From Ensifer aridi (GTDB taxonomy: Bacteria > Pseudomonadota > Alphaproteobacteria > Rhizobiales > Rhizobiaceae), in NCBI RefSeq assembly GCF_002078505.1, contig NZ_LUAV01000007.1, forward strand, positions 1 to 64,000: 64,000 bases of DNA, given 5' to 3'. Of this stretch, positions 56,349 to 64,000 are shown one piece after another. A model generated the notes under the pieces. That model was given only the letters and a program-made list of their open reading frames with translations. It ran no database searches and was not told the DNA's origin. Made by a program: the position numbers and the translations under genes. The stretch's first letter is position 1; every line of letters begins with the position of its first letter.

Positions 56349-56533
56349 CAGGCCCTTCATGGTCAACGGTCGGTTAATCAATCGCCGTTAGTCTCGGTTT
56401 TCGTACTGCGTATGGAGCGGGAAGCGCGAAAGTATGTGCGGTTTTATTCGCGCATCCCGCTCCACTTCTAAAATCGATCACTCATGATCCCGGGCGAGTT
56501 TGCCTGAGTTCATCGTGATCCAGGGCATGAGCG

Positions 56534-56854
56534 ATGTGGACACGGCATCACAAGAAGCGGAGATTGGGGCGATTGGTGGTACCGCTACTGGCGGTCGCCT
56601 TCCTTTCCTATTTCGGCTATCATTCCATTCATGGCGGCTACGGTCTGAGGGCAACCGAGGAATTCGACCGCCAGATCGCCGAGCGGCAGGCACGGCTGGA
56701 CGAGCTCACTCAGAAGCGAAAAATCCTTGAAAAGGAAGTGGAGCTGATGAGCGATGGCTCGCTGGAAAGAGACATGCTGGATGAAAAAGCTCGCCTCGCG
56801 CTCAACATGTCGCGTAGCGACGAGATCGTTATTTTTCACCATTCCAGGAATTAA
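56534..56854 (+). CDS. ftsB: FtsB-like septum formation initiator (DivIC family)
   Basis: A 106-residue inner-membrane protein. A basic cytosolic N-terminus (WTRHHKKRR) is followed by one hydrophobic segment (about 14-28) and a periplasmic coiled coil (about 38-75, TEEFDRQIAERQARLDELTQKRKIL, in part) and a short DivIC-type C-terminus. It links FtsQ and FtsL in the divisome. ATG at 56534. It is in the same place, between eno and pdhA, in Sinorhizobium meliloti as I recall. Confidence 0.88.
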   Translation: MWTRHHKKRRLGRLVVPLLAVAFLSYFGYHSIHGGYGLRATEEFDRQIAERQARLDELTQKRKILEKEVELMSDGSLERDMLDEKARLALNMSRSDEIVIFHHSRN

Positions 56855-56991
56855 CCGAAATTTTGTTAATTGAAGTAAATTCTGGAAAATCAAAGGGTTG
56901 CGCCGAATAATAGCCATGCAAATATGGCATTGCTGCAGCGCTCTTCTTTCCCTATGGTAGCCGACCAAAGGCTAACCGTAGGGAGGAACGA

Positions 56992-58038
56992 ATGGCTCCG
57001 CGAAAAACCGCGTCCGTCTCCAGCCGCAAGACTGCTGCCAAGCCGGCCAAAAAGGACTTCACCGGCGGCACGATCGCCGAATTCTCCAAGGAAGACGATC
57101 TGAAAGCCTATCGCGAAATGCTGTTGATCCGGCGTTTCGAGGAGAAGGCCGGCCAGCTCTATGGCATGGGCTTCATCGGCGGCTTCTGTCACCTCTATAT
57201 CGGCCAGGAAGCGGTCGTCGTCGGCATGCAGATGGCGCTGAAGGAAGGCGATCAGGTCATTACCGGCTATCGCGATCACGGCCACATGCTCGCCTGCGGC
57301 ATGAGTGCGCGCGGCGTCATGGCGGAGCTCACCGGTCGCCGCGGCGGCCTTTCCAAAGGGAAGGGCGGTTCGATGCACATGTTCTCCAAGGAAAAGCATT
57401 TCTATGGCGGCCACGGCATCGTCGGGGCGCAGGTATCGCTCGGAACCGGTCTTGCTTTCGCCAACAAATATCGCGGCAACGACAATGTCAGCCTCGCCTA
57501 TTTCGGCGACGGCGCCGCCAACCAGGGCCAGGTTTACGAGAGCTTCAATATGGCCGCCCTCTGGAAGCTTCCGGCGATCTACATCGTCGAGAACAACCGC
57601 TATGCGATGGGAACCTCCGTGTCGCGCGCCTCGGCTCAGACCGACTTCTCGCAGCGCGGCGCTTCCTTCGGTATTCCCGGCTATCAGGTCGACGGCATGG
57701 ACGTGCGTGCCGTCAAGGCGGCTGCCGACGAGGCCGTCGAGCACTGCCGCTCCGGTAAGGGCCCGATCATCCTCGAAATGCTGACCTACCGCTATCGCGG
57801 CCATTCCATGTCCGACCCGGCGAAGTATCGGTCGAAGGATGAGGTGCAGAAGATGCGTTCGGAGCACGATCCGATCGAGCAGGTTAAGGCCCGTGTCATG
57901 GAGAAAGGCTGGGCCAGCGAGGACGAGCTGAAGCAGATCGACAAGGATGTTCGCGACATCGTCGCGGACAGTGCCGATTTCGCCCAGTCTGATCCGGAGC
58001 CGGATGCATCCGAGCTCTACACCGACATCCTGCTTTGA
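56992..58038 (+). CDS. pdhA: Pyruvate dehydrogenase E1 component, alpha subunit
   Basis: A 348-residue subunit of the 2-oxoacid dehydrogenase E1. It holds the thiamine-pyrophosphate/Mg site ([20 protein letters not shown], in part, about 168-187) and the phosphorylation-loop-like block [14 protein letters not shown]-terminal 25 residues are Lys/Ala-rich. It is the first gene of the pdhA-pdhB-(membrane protein)-pdhC-(membrane protein)-esterase-GNAT-lpdA cluster; it lies 17 bases before pdhB, with GGGGAGGGA just upstream of the pdhB ATG. Confidence 0.96.
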   Translation: MAPRKTASVSSRKTAAKPAKKDFTGGTIAEFSKEDDLKAYREMLLIRRFEEKAGQLYGMGFIGGFCHLYIGQEAVVVGMQMALKEGDQVITGYRDHGHMLACGMSARGVMAELTGRRGGLSKGKGGSMHMFSKEKHFYGGHGIVGAQVSLGTGLAFANKYRGNDNVSLAYFGDGAANQGQVYESFNMAALWKLPAIYIVENNRYAMGTSVSRASAQTDFSQRGASFGIPGYQVDGMDVRAVKAAADEAVEHCRSGKGPIILEMLTYRYRGHSMSDPAKYRSKDEVQKMRSEHDPIEQVKARVMEKGWASEDELKQIDKDVRDIVADSADFAQSDPEPDASELYTDILL

Positions 58039-58055
58039 TCCGGGGAGGGACAAAT

Positions 58056-59432
58056 ATGCCAGTAGAAATTCTCATGCCTGCCCTTTCCCCGACGATGGAG
58101 GAAGGCACGCTTTCCAAGTGGCTGAAGAACGAGGGCGACAGGGTGTCCTCCGGCGACGTCATTGCCGAGATCGAGACCGACAAGGCGACGATGGAAGTGG
58201 AAGCCGTCGACGAAGGCACGATCGGCAAGTTGCTGATTGCCGCCGGCACGGAAGGCGTCAAGGTCAACACGCCGATTGCCGTGCTGCTGCAGGACGGTGA
58301 AGGCGCAGGTGACATTGCAGCCAAGGCCGAGGCGCCGAAAATGGAGGCGCCGAAGCCTGCCGCTACTGAAGCGCCTGCCGCTGCAGCTCCCGTTGCGGCC
58401 CAGCCGAAGGCGGAAATCCCCGCCGATCCGGCGATCCCTGCCGGCACCGAGATGGTGACCATGACCGTGCGCGAAGCGCTTCGTGACGCGATGGCGGAAG
58501 AAATGCGCGCCAATGACGATGTCTTCGTCATGGGTGAGGAGGTCGCCGAATATCAGGGCGCCTACAAGGTGACCCAGGGTCTGCTGCAGGAATTCGGCCC
58601 GCGCCGCGTGGTCGACACTCCGATCACCGAGCATGGCTTTGCCGGTGTCGGCGTCGGTGCGGCGATGACCGGTCTGCGTCCGATCGTCGAGTTCATGACC
58701 TTCAACTTCGCCATGCAGGCGATCGACCAGATCATCAACTCCGCCGCCAAGACGCTCTACATGTCCGGCGGACAGATGGGCGCGCCGATCGTCTTCCGCG
58801 GCCCGAGCGGTGCGGCAGCCCGCGTCGCCGCGCAGCACTCGCAGTGCTATGCCGCCTGGTACAGCCACATCCCGGGCCTGAAGGTCGTCATGCCTTATAC
58901 GGCGGCGGATGCGAAGGGCCTGCTCAAGGCCGCCATCCGCGATCCGAACCCGGTGATCTTCCTCGAAAACGAAATCCTCTACGGCCAGTCCTTCGAAGTG
59001 CCGAAGCTCGATGATTTCGTGTTGCCGATCGGCAAAGCCCGCATCCACCGTGTCGGCAAGGACGCCACGATCGTCTCCTTCGGCATCGGCATGACCTATG
59101 CGGTCAAGGCCGCGGCCGAGCTCGAGGCGCAGGGCATCGACGTCGAACTGATCGACCTGCGCACGATCCGCCCGATGGATATCCCGACTGTCATCGAATC
59201 GGTGAAGAAGACCGGTCGCCTCGTTACCGTCGAGGAAGGCTACCCGCAGTCCTCCGTCGGCACCGAGATCGCCACCCGCGTCATGCAGCAGGCCTTCGAT
59301 TATCTCGATGCGCCGATCCTGACGATCGCCGGCAAGGATGTGCCGATGCCCTATGCGGCTAACCTCGAAAAGCTCGCTCTGCCGAACGTTGCCGAAGTCG
59401 TCGAGGCGGTGAAAACCGTCTGCTATAAATAA
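58056..59432 (+). CDS. pdhB: Pyruvate dehydrogenase E1 component, beta subunit with N-terminal lipoyl domain
   Basis: A 458-residue protein. The N-terminal lipoyl domain (about 1-80, lipoyl Lys in [18 protein letters not shown]42 or so) is followed by an Ala/Pro-rich linker (about 85-135) and a transketolase-type E1-beta (about 140-458; [22 protein letters not shown], in part). The lipoyl fusion to E1-beta is known from Alphaproteobacteria. ATG at 58056 with GGGGAGGGA upstream. Its lipoyl domain and that of PdhC are very alike (identical over [17 protein letters not shown]). Confidence 0.96.
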   Translation: MPVEILMPALSPTMEEGTLSKWLKNEGDRVSSGDVIAEIETDKATMEVEAVDEGTIGKLLIAAGTEGVKVNTPIAVLLQDGEGAGDIAAKAEAPKMEAPKPAATEAPAAAAPVAAQPKAEIPADPAIPAGTEMVTMTVREALRDAMAEEMRANDDVFVMGEEVAEYQGAYKVTQGLLQEFGPRRVVDTPITEHGFAGVGVGAAMTGLRPIVEFMTFNFAMQAIDQIINSAAKTLYMSGGQMGAPIVFRGPSGAAARVAAQHSQCYAAWYSHIPGLKVVMPYTAADAKGLLKAAIRDPNPVIFLENEILYGQSFEVPKLDDFVLPIGKARIHRVGKDATIVSFGIGMTYAVKAAAELEAQGIDVELIDLRTIRPMDIPTVIESVKKTGRLVTVEEGYPQSSVGTEIATRVMQQAFDYLDAPILTIAGKDVPMPYAANLEKLALPNVAEVVEAVKTVCYK

Positions 59433-59445
59433 GCAGGGGGTAGCG

Positions 59446-59748
59446 ATGGCAACGATGACGGAGACCAGGCGTGTTGCCTGGTCGATCTACTGGAAATCGA
59501 CTTTGCTTTGCCTTCTGGCTGGCACAGTCTCAGGTGCGGTTTTCGGTTTCATTGTGGGATTTGTTGGTGCGTTAGTCGGTGTCCGTTCGGAGATACTTGC
59601 GCCGATTTACACGTGGGGCGGCGCGATAGTTGGCCTGATTGCAGGTTTCGTGGCATTCAACTTTGTAGTGGCATGGACAATTGGAAAATCGATCGGTGGG
59701 CGGCAGCTTGAACTAGCCGTTGCCACTTCGTTTCGGGAGGGACAATAA
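59446..59748 (+). CDS. Small membrane protein inserted between pdhB and pdhC
   Basis: A 100-residue protein with two hydrophobic segments (about 17-43 and 50-77) on Gly/Ala/Val-rich helices ([20 protein letters not shown], in part). Unknown family. Its stop overlaps the ATG of pdhC by one base (TAATG), and its last codons encode the pdhC ribosome binding site GGGAGGG. Base composition is slightly poorer in GC than pdhB and pdhC (TTTGCTTTGCC, TGTGGGATTTGTTGG). As I recall, S. meliloti 1021 has no gene here, so this is probably a lineage-specific insertion. Confidence 0.8.
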   Translation: MATMTETRRVAWSIYWKSTLLCLLAGTVSGAVFGFIVGFVGALVGVRSEILAPIYTWGGAIVGLIAGFVAFNFVVAWTIGKSIGGRQLELAVATSFREGQ

Positions 59749-61076
59749 TGCCAATCAACATCACCATGCCGGCCCTGTCTCCGACGATGGAAGAAGGCAA
59801 TCTGGCCAAGTGGCTCGTCAAGGAGGGCGACAAGGTCAAGTCTGGCGACGTCATCGCGGAGATCGAGACCGACAAGGCGACGATGGAAGTCGAAGCCGTC
59901 GATGAGGGTACGGTCGCCAAGATCGTCGTTCCGGCCGGGACCGAGGGCGTCAAGGTCAATGCGCTGATCGCAGTTCTCGCCGCCGAAGGCGAGGATGTCT
60001 CCGTAGCCGCAAAGGGTAACGGCGCCGCGGCGGCACCTGCGGCGAAGGCACCGGAACAGGCTCCGGCAGCGGCCGCTGCCCCGGCACCCGCCGCAGCACC
60101 GGCGCCGCAAGCTGCCGCACCGGCACCGGTTGCCACCGATGGCAAGCGTATCTTCTCTTCGCCGCTCGCGCGCCGTCTTGCCAAGGAGGCGGGTATCGAT
60201 CTGTCGGCGATCGCTGGTTCAGGCCCCTATGGCCGCGTCGTCAAGAAGGACGTCGAGGCTGCCGTTGCCGGCGGCACGGCCAAGCCGACCGCAGCCCCCC
60301 CTGCTGCCGCAGCTCCGGCCCCGGCACTCGCCAAGGGCATGTCGGAAGACGCCGTCCTCAAGCTGTTCGAGCCGGGCTCCTACGAGCTCGTGCCGCATGA
60401 CGGCATGCGCAAGACCATCGCAAAGCGCCTGCAGGAATCGAAGCAGACGATCCCGCATTTCTACGTCTCGCTCGATTGCGAGCTCGACGCGCTGCTGGCG
60501 CTGCGCGCCCAGCTCAATGCCGCCGCCCCCGAGAAGGACGGCAAGCCGGTCTACAAGCTCTCGGTCAACGACATGGTGATCAAGGCGCTGGCGCTGGCGC
60601 TGCGCGACGTTCCGGACGCGAACGTCTCCTGGACCGACTCGAACATGGTCAAGCACAAGCACGCCGACGTCGGCGTTGCCGTCTCCATTCCTGGAGGACT
60701 GATCACCCCGATCGTCCGCCAGGCGGAACTAAAGAGCCTGTCCGCCATCTCCAACGAGATGAAGGATCTCGGCAAGCGCGCGAAGGAGCGCAAGCTGAAG
60801 CCGGAAGAATACCAGGGTGGCACCACCGCCGTATCCAACATGGGCATGATGGGCGTCAAGAACTTCGCCGCCGTCGTCAACCCGCCGCATGCGACGATCC
60901 TCGCGGTCGGTGCCGGCGAGGAGCGCGTCGTCGTCAAGAACAAGGAGATGGTCATCGCCAACATGATGACCGTCACGCTCTCCACCGACCATCGCTGCGT
61001 CGATGGCGCGCTCGGCGCCGAACTGCTCGCCGCCTTCAAGCGCTACATCGAGAACCCGATGGGCATGCTCGTCTGA
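59748..61076 (+). CDS. pdhC: Dihydrolipoamide acetyltransferase (E2) of the pyruvate dehydrogenase complex
   Basis: A 442-residue E2. Lipoyl domain (about 1-80, [17 protein letters not shown]), Ala/Pro-rich linker, peripheral-subunit binding domain (about 128-165, [20 protein letters not shown], in part), second linker and a catalytic acetyltransferase domain (about 220-442), with the conserved His and Asp in the block [19 protein letters not shown]. The ATG at 59748 overlaps the stop of the preceding membrane-protein gene. The gene before and after it are both of the extra membrane-protein type. Confidence 0.96.
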   Translation: MPINITMPALSPTMEEGNLAKWLVKEGDKVKSGDVIAEIETDKATMEVEAVDEGTVAKIVVPAGTEGVKVNALIAVLAAEGEDVSVAAKGNGAAAAPAAKAPEQAPAAAAAPAPAAAPAPQAAAPAPVATDGKRIFSSPLARRLAKEAGIDLSAIAGSGPYGRVVKKDVEAAVAGGTAKPTAAPPAAAAPAPALAKGMSEDAVLKLFEPGSYELVPHDGMRKTIAKRLQESKQTIPHFYVSLDCELDALLALRAQLNAAAPEKDGKPVYKLSVNDMVIKALALALRDVPDANVSWTDSNMVKHKHADVGVAVSIPGGLITPIVRQAELKSLSAISNEMKDLGKRAKERKLKPEEYQGGTTAVSNMGMMGVKNFAAVVNPPHATILAVGAGEERVVVKNKEMVIANMMTVTLSTDHRCVDGALGAELLAAFKRYIENPMGMLV

Positions 61077-61090
61077 CCTTGGGGGCCTGA

Positions 61091-61582
61091 ATGGGCGAGG
61101 TGCGCAAATCGGCATCGCTGATTTCCCGTCTTTTGCGGGCTTTCGGAGTGTCGGCGGGCGCATCTCTCTTGTCTGGGTTTGCGGGCATCTTGGCGTTCGG
61201 GGCGTTTGCCTGGCTGCTGACGAGGTTCTTTGAGGCCGATGAACTGCCGTTCGACGGACCGGATTTCGCGTTGGTAGGCCTTAACGTCCTCCCGGTGGCA
61301 GTGATCGCGGGCCTGTTGGCGTTCGTCGCGCAGATGCGACCCGCACCGGCAGCGGCGCTGAAGCAAGGCATGCTGCTCTTGCTGGCGCTTATGCTTACTG
61401 CTGGGATGGCATGTGTTGTGGCGGCGATCTATTCGAACGACGGCATCGGAGTTATTGATCTCCTCTACCTCTTGGGTGCAGTGATCCCCTGCGCGCTTGC
61501 CGTGATCACCCAATGGGCCCTCGTCGACTGGGCGTCAAGGCGCACCGGTTCAGATTTCCTCACCAGTCTAGGCGAAACGTGA
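61091..61582 (+). CDS. Multi-span membrane protein after pdhC
   Basis: A 163-residue protein with about four hydrophobic segments (17-45, 57-80, 88-112 and 122-145). Unknown family; a Pro/Leu/Val-rich sequence with a short acidic loop (EADELPFDGPD, about 49-59). Starts 14 bases after the pdhC stop and ends directly before the esterase ATG (TGA-ATG). Like the membrane protein before pdhC it is less GC-rich than its neighbours. As I recall it is absent from the S. meliloti 1021 operon. Confidence 0.75.
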   Translation: MGEVRKSASLISRLLRAFGVSAGASLLSGFAGILAFGAFAWLLTRFFEADELPFDGPDFALVGLNVLPVAVIAGLLAFVAQMRPAPAAALKQGMLLLLALMLTAGMACVVAAIYSNDGIGVIDLLYLLGAVIPCALAVITQWALVDWASRRTGSDFLTSLGET

Positions 61583-62224
61583 ATGAAAACAGTCCTTTGC
61601 TACGGTGACAGTCTGACCTGGGGCTACGACGCGAGCAGCGCGGGTCGGCACGCGTTGGAGGATCGCTGGCCGAGCGTGCTGCAGAAGGCGCTCGGCGCCG
61701 GCGTAAATATCATTGCCGAGGGGTTGAACGGTCGCACAACGGCCTATGACGACCATCTGGCGGACTGCGACCGAAACGGCGCGCGCGTCCTGCCGACCGT
61801 GCTTCATAGCCACGCCCCGCTCGACCTCGTCATTCTCATGCTCGGCTCGAACGACATGAAGCCGGCGATTCATGGCACGGCCTTCGGCGCCGTCAAGGGC
61901 ATCTCGCGGCTCGTCAGTCTGGTGCGCAAGCACGACTGGCCGACCGAGGCAGGGGAAGGGCCGGACATCCTGATCGTCTCACCGCCGCCGCTTTGCGAGA
62001 GCGCCAACAGCGCCTTTGCAGCCATGTACGCGGGCGGCGTCGAGCAGGCGGCGATGCTGGCATCTCTCTATCGGGACCTCGCCGATGAGCTCGACTGCGG
62101 CTTTTTCGATGCTGGTTCGGTCGCACGAACGACGCCGCTCGATGGCGTTCATCTCGACGCGGACAACACCCGGGCGATCGGCCGTGGATTGGAGCCGGTC
62201 GTCAGGATGATGCTCGGGCTCTGA
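61583..62224 (+). CDS. SGNH/GDSL-family esterase
   Basis: A 213-residue hydrolase (arylesterase type). Catalytic motifs are visible: GDSLTWGYD (Ser10 in block I), block II Gly in AEGLNGRTT, block III Asn in LGSNDM and block V Asp/His in DGVHLDAD. Cleaves short acyl esters; the natural substrate is unknown. No signal peptide, so cytosolic. ATG immediately after the stop of the preceding gene. In S. meliloti an arylesterase gene follows pdhC, as I recall. Confidence 0.92.
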   Translation: MKTVLCYGDSLTWGYDASSAGRHALEDRWPSVLQKALGAGVNIIAEGLNGRTTAYDDHLADCDRNGARVLPTVLHSHAPLDLVILMLGSNDMKPAIHGTAFGAVKGISRLVSLVRKHDWPTEAGEGPDILIVSPPPLCESANSAFAAMYAGGVEQAAMLASLYRDLADELDCGFFDAGSVARTTPLDGVHLDADNTRAIGRGLEPVVRMMLGL

Positions 62225-62226
62225 CG

Positions 62227-62808
62227 ATGACGGCTGGCGCGACCCTCAGGCCCGCGAAACGGAGCGATGCGGCAGAGCTTGCGATCCTCATCGATATCGC
62301 CTCGCATGGCTTTGCCTCCTGGCTCTGGTACGGCGGCGTGCTCAGCAAATCTGCCGAAACCGCCTTCGAGCACGGCCGCAACCGGCTGCGGCAGGATTCG
62401 GGCCTCGGCACCTGGCGCGATGCGGTCGTGGCCGTTGTCGAGGATGAGATCGTCGGCGTCTCGGTCTCCTACGCGATCGACGCCTCCATTCGGGAAATCG
62501 AGCCGAAGCATCCGGTGCTCGGCCCTCTGCTTGCACTCCAGAGCCAAGTGGTTGGTCACTGGTTCATCGATAGCCTCGGTGTCTACCGGCATCACCGCGG
62601 CAAGGGGATCGGCCGCGCGTTGCTCGAGAATGAATTTGCCCGCGCTGGAGAGGCGCCGGTGAGCCTCATCACCGAAAGCCACAATGACGTGGCGCAGGCG
62701 CTCTACAAGAGGAACGGCTTCGAGGAGGTGGCGCGTGCCGCGGCCGTGCCGCTCTTCGAAGACAGCAGGAAACACGATTGGGTGCTTTTCACCCGCAAGG
62801 TCGCTTGA
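62227..62808 (+). CDS. GNAT-family N-acetyltransferase
   Basis: A 193-residue acetyltransferase. The acetyl-CoA loop is SLGVYRHHRGKGIGRALLENEF (in part, about 116-137), with the expected R-x-x-G-x-G/A pattern. The end of the fold carries LYKRNGFEEV. Substrate unknown. It lies two bases after the esterase and 18 bases before lpdA, so it belongs to the same transcript. Confidence 0.9.
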   Translation: MTAGATLRPAKRSDAAELAILIDIASHGFASWLWYGGVLSKSAETAFEHGRNRLRQDSGLGTWRDAVVAVVEDEIVGVSVSYAIDASIREIEPKHPVLGPLLALQSQVVGHWFIDSLGVYRHHRGKGIGRALLENEFARAGEAPVSLITESHNDVAQALYKRNGFEEVARAAAVPLFEDSRKHDWVLFTRKVA

Positions 62809-62826
62809 AACAGAGGTAGGAAACAC

Positions 62827-64000
62827 ATGGCTGAGAATTACGACGTCATCGTTATCGGTTCGGGCCCGGGCGGCTATGTGACCGCCATCCGCTCGGCGCA
62901 ACTGGGCCTGAAGACGGCGATCGTCGAGCGCGAGCACCTCGGCGGCATCTGCCTCAACTGGGGGTGCATTCCGACCAAGGCGCTCTTGCGCTCGGCCGAA
63001 ATTCTCGACCACGCCAACCACGCCAAGAATTATGGCCTGACGCTCGAAGGCAAGATGACCGCCAACGTCAAGGACGTCGTCGCCCGTTCGCGCGCCGTGT
63101 CGGCGCGGCTGAACGGCGGCGTCGCCTTCCTCATGAAGAAGAACAAGGTCGACGTGATCTGGGGCGAGGCTAAGCTGACGAAGCCTGGCGAGATCGTCGT
63201 CGGCGCGCCGTCGAAGCCCGCCGTGCAGCCGCAGAACCCGGTTCCTAAGGGTGTGAAGGGCGAGGGTACCTATACCGCCAAGCACATCATCATCGCGACC
63301 GGCGCGCGGCCGCGGGCGCTGCCCGGCATCGAGTCGGACGGCAAGCTGATCTGGACCTATTTCGAGGCGATGAAACCCGAGGAAATGCCGAAGACCATGC
63401 TTGTCATGGGCTCCGGTGCGATCGGCATCGAATTCGCGAGTTTCTACCGCTCGATGGGCGTGGACGTGACCGTCGTCGAACTGCTGCCGCAGATCATGCC
63501 GGTTGAGGACGCGGAGATCTCCGCCTTTGCCCGCAAGCAGCTCGAAAAGCGCGGCATGAAGATCTTCACGGATGCGAAGGTGACGAAGGTCGAAAGGGGC
63601 GCCAACGACGTGACTGCCCATGTCGAGACGAAGGACGGCAAGGTCACGCAGATCAAGGCGGATCGCCTGATTTCCGCAATCGGCGTCCAGGGCAATATCG
63701 AGAATCTCGGCCTCGAGGCGCTGCGCGTCGAGACCAGCCGCGGCTGCATCGTCACCGACGGCTACGGCAGGACCAATGTCGCCGGCATCTATGCGATTGG
63801 CGACGTCGCCGGCCCGCCGATGCTCGCGCACAAGGCCGAGCATGAGGGAGTGATCTGCGTCGAGAAGATCGCCGGCGTTCCCGGCGTGCACGCGCTCGAC
63901 AAGGGCAAGATTCCGGGCTGCACCTATTGCGACCCGCAGGTCGCCTCCGTCGGTCTCACCGAGGCGAAGGCCAAGGAACTCGGCCGCGAGATCCGCGTCG
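62827..64000 (+). CDS. lpdA: Dihydrolipoyl dehydrogenase (E3), cut by the window end
   Basis: 391 codons are visible; the family has about 465-480. N-terminal FAD fold (GSGPGGYV, residues 11-18), the redox-active disulfide Cys42-Cys47 in GGICLNWGCIPTKALL and the NAD-binding Rossmann GSGAIGIEFASF near residue 197. An insertion between about 118 and 145 (KPGEIVVGAPSKPAVQPQNP, in part) is typical of the rhizobial E3 group. It reoxidises the lipoyl groups of the 2-oxoacid dehydrogenase complexes. ATG at 62827. The C-terminal dimerisation domain is outside the window. Confidence 0.96.
   Translation, partial: MAENYDVIVIGSGPGGYVTAIRSAQLGLKTAIVEREHLGGICLNWGCIPTKALLRSAEILDHANHAKNYGLTLEGKMTANVKDVVARSRAVSARLNGGVAFLMKKNKVDVIWGEAKLTKPGEIVVGAPSKPAVQPQNPVPKGVKGEGTYTAKHIIIATGARPRALPGIESDGKLIWTYFEAMKPEEMPKTMLVMGSGAIGIEFASFYRSMGVDVTVVELLPQIMPVEDAEISAFARKQLEKRGMKIFTDAKVTKVERGANDVTAHVETKDGKVTQIKADRLISAIGVQGNIENLGLEALRVETSRGCIVTDGYGRTNVAGIYAIGDVAGPPMLAHKAEHEGVICVEKIAGVPGVHALDKGKIPGCTYCDPQVASVGLTEAKAKELGREIRV

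Noticed and set aside
62149..63891. A 580-residue open frame opposite the GNAT and lpdA genes
   Set aside because: Spans two certain genes on the other strand and has no family features.

Overview
The window is a stretch of GC-rich (about 60%) chromosomal DNA from an alphaproteobacterium, most likely a Sinorhizobium (Ensifer). The evidence is the gene order eno - ftsB - pdhA - pdhB - pdhC - esterase - GNAT - lpdA, the lipoyl domain fused to the E1-beta subunit, the two-palindrome intergenic repeats of the kind described in rhizobia, and promoters of the rhizobial types (CTTGAC-N17-CTATAT for the housekeeping sigma factor, GGAAC-N16-CGTT for the general-stress ECF sigma factor). There is no phage, insertion sequence, CRISPR array or rRNA operon. 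It is core chromosome with a few accessory patches.

Layout. 1-3650: class III alcohol dehydrogenase (cut by the window edge), an XRE regulator, a DMT exporter and lipB. 3742-3943: tRNA-Leu(GAG) with its promoter and terminator. 4364-9882: a stress island, with the prkA-yeaH-spoVR operon behind a stress-sigma promoter, facing a small membrane protein that has its own stress-sigma promoter. 9918-17995: lipoprotein, a degenerate peptide deformylase, mgtE, a MerR regulator, membrane proteins, sdaA and a DUF1489 gene. 18438-24870: D-Ala-D-Ala carboxypeptidase with SPOR domain, a transglutaminase-like peptidase, a PilZ protein, a PAS protein and a rhomboid protease. 24979-29877: a periplasmic molybdenum aldehyde oxidoreductase (paoABC-like) and an AraC regulator. 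30442-37949: CBS protein, patatin, hisI, folE, NifU-like scaffold, yidD, a DUF2267 gene, a frameshifted DUF1697 gene and thrS. 38090-49549: periplasmic protein, nitroreductase and flavin reductase pair, CitE-like protein, DUF2336 protein, GNAT, parE, hydrolase and FAD oxidase, YceI with cytochrome b561. 49790-64000: central metabolism, with tpiA, secG, pyrG, kdsA, eno, ftsB and the pyruvate dehydrogenase operon ending in lpdA (cut).

Connections. LipB loads octanoyl groups onto lipoyl domains such as those in PdhB and PdhC. TpiA, enolase and PDH form the lower glycolysis to acetyl-CoA route. SecG and YidD both serve membrane protein insertion.

The most interesting points are: two consensus stress-sigma promoters on convergent units that share a hairpin terminator; a deformylase paralog lacking two of its three metal ligands; two membrane-protein genes flanking pdhC inside the PDH operon; two probably broken genes (an early amber codon and a frameshift); about ten copies of a two-palindrome repeat, one of which supplies the end of lipB; and an orphan terminator that may mark a small RNA. 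I did not find a clearly new multi-gene system.
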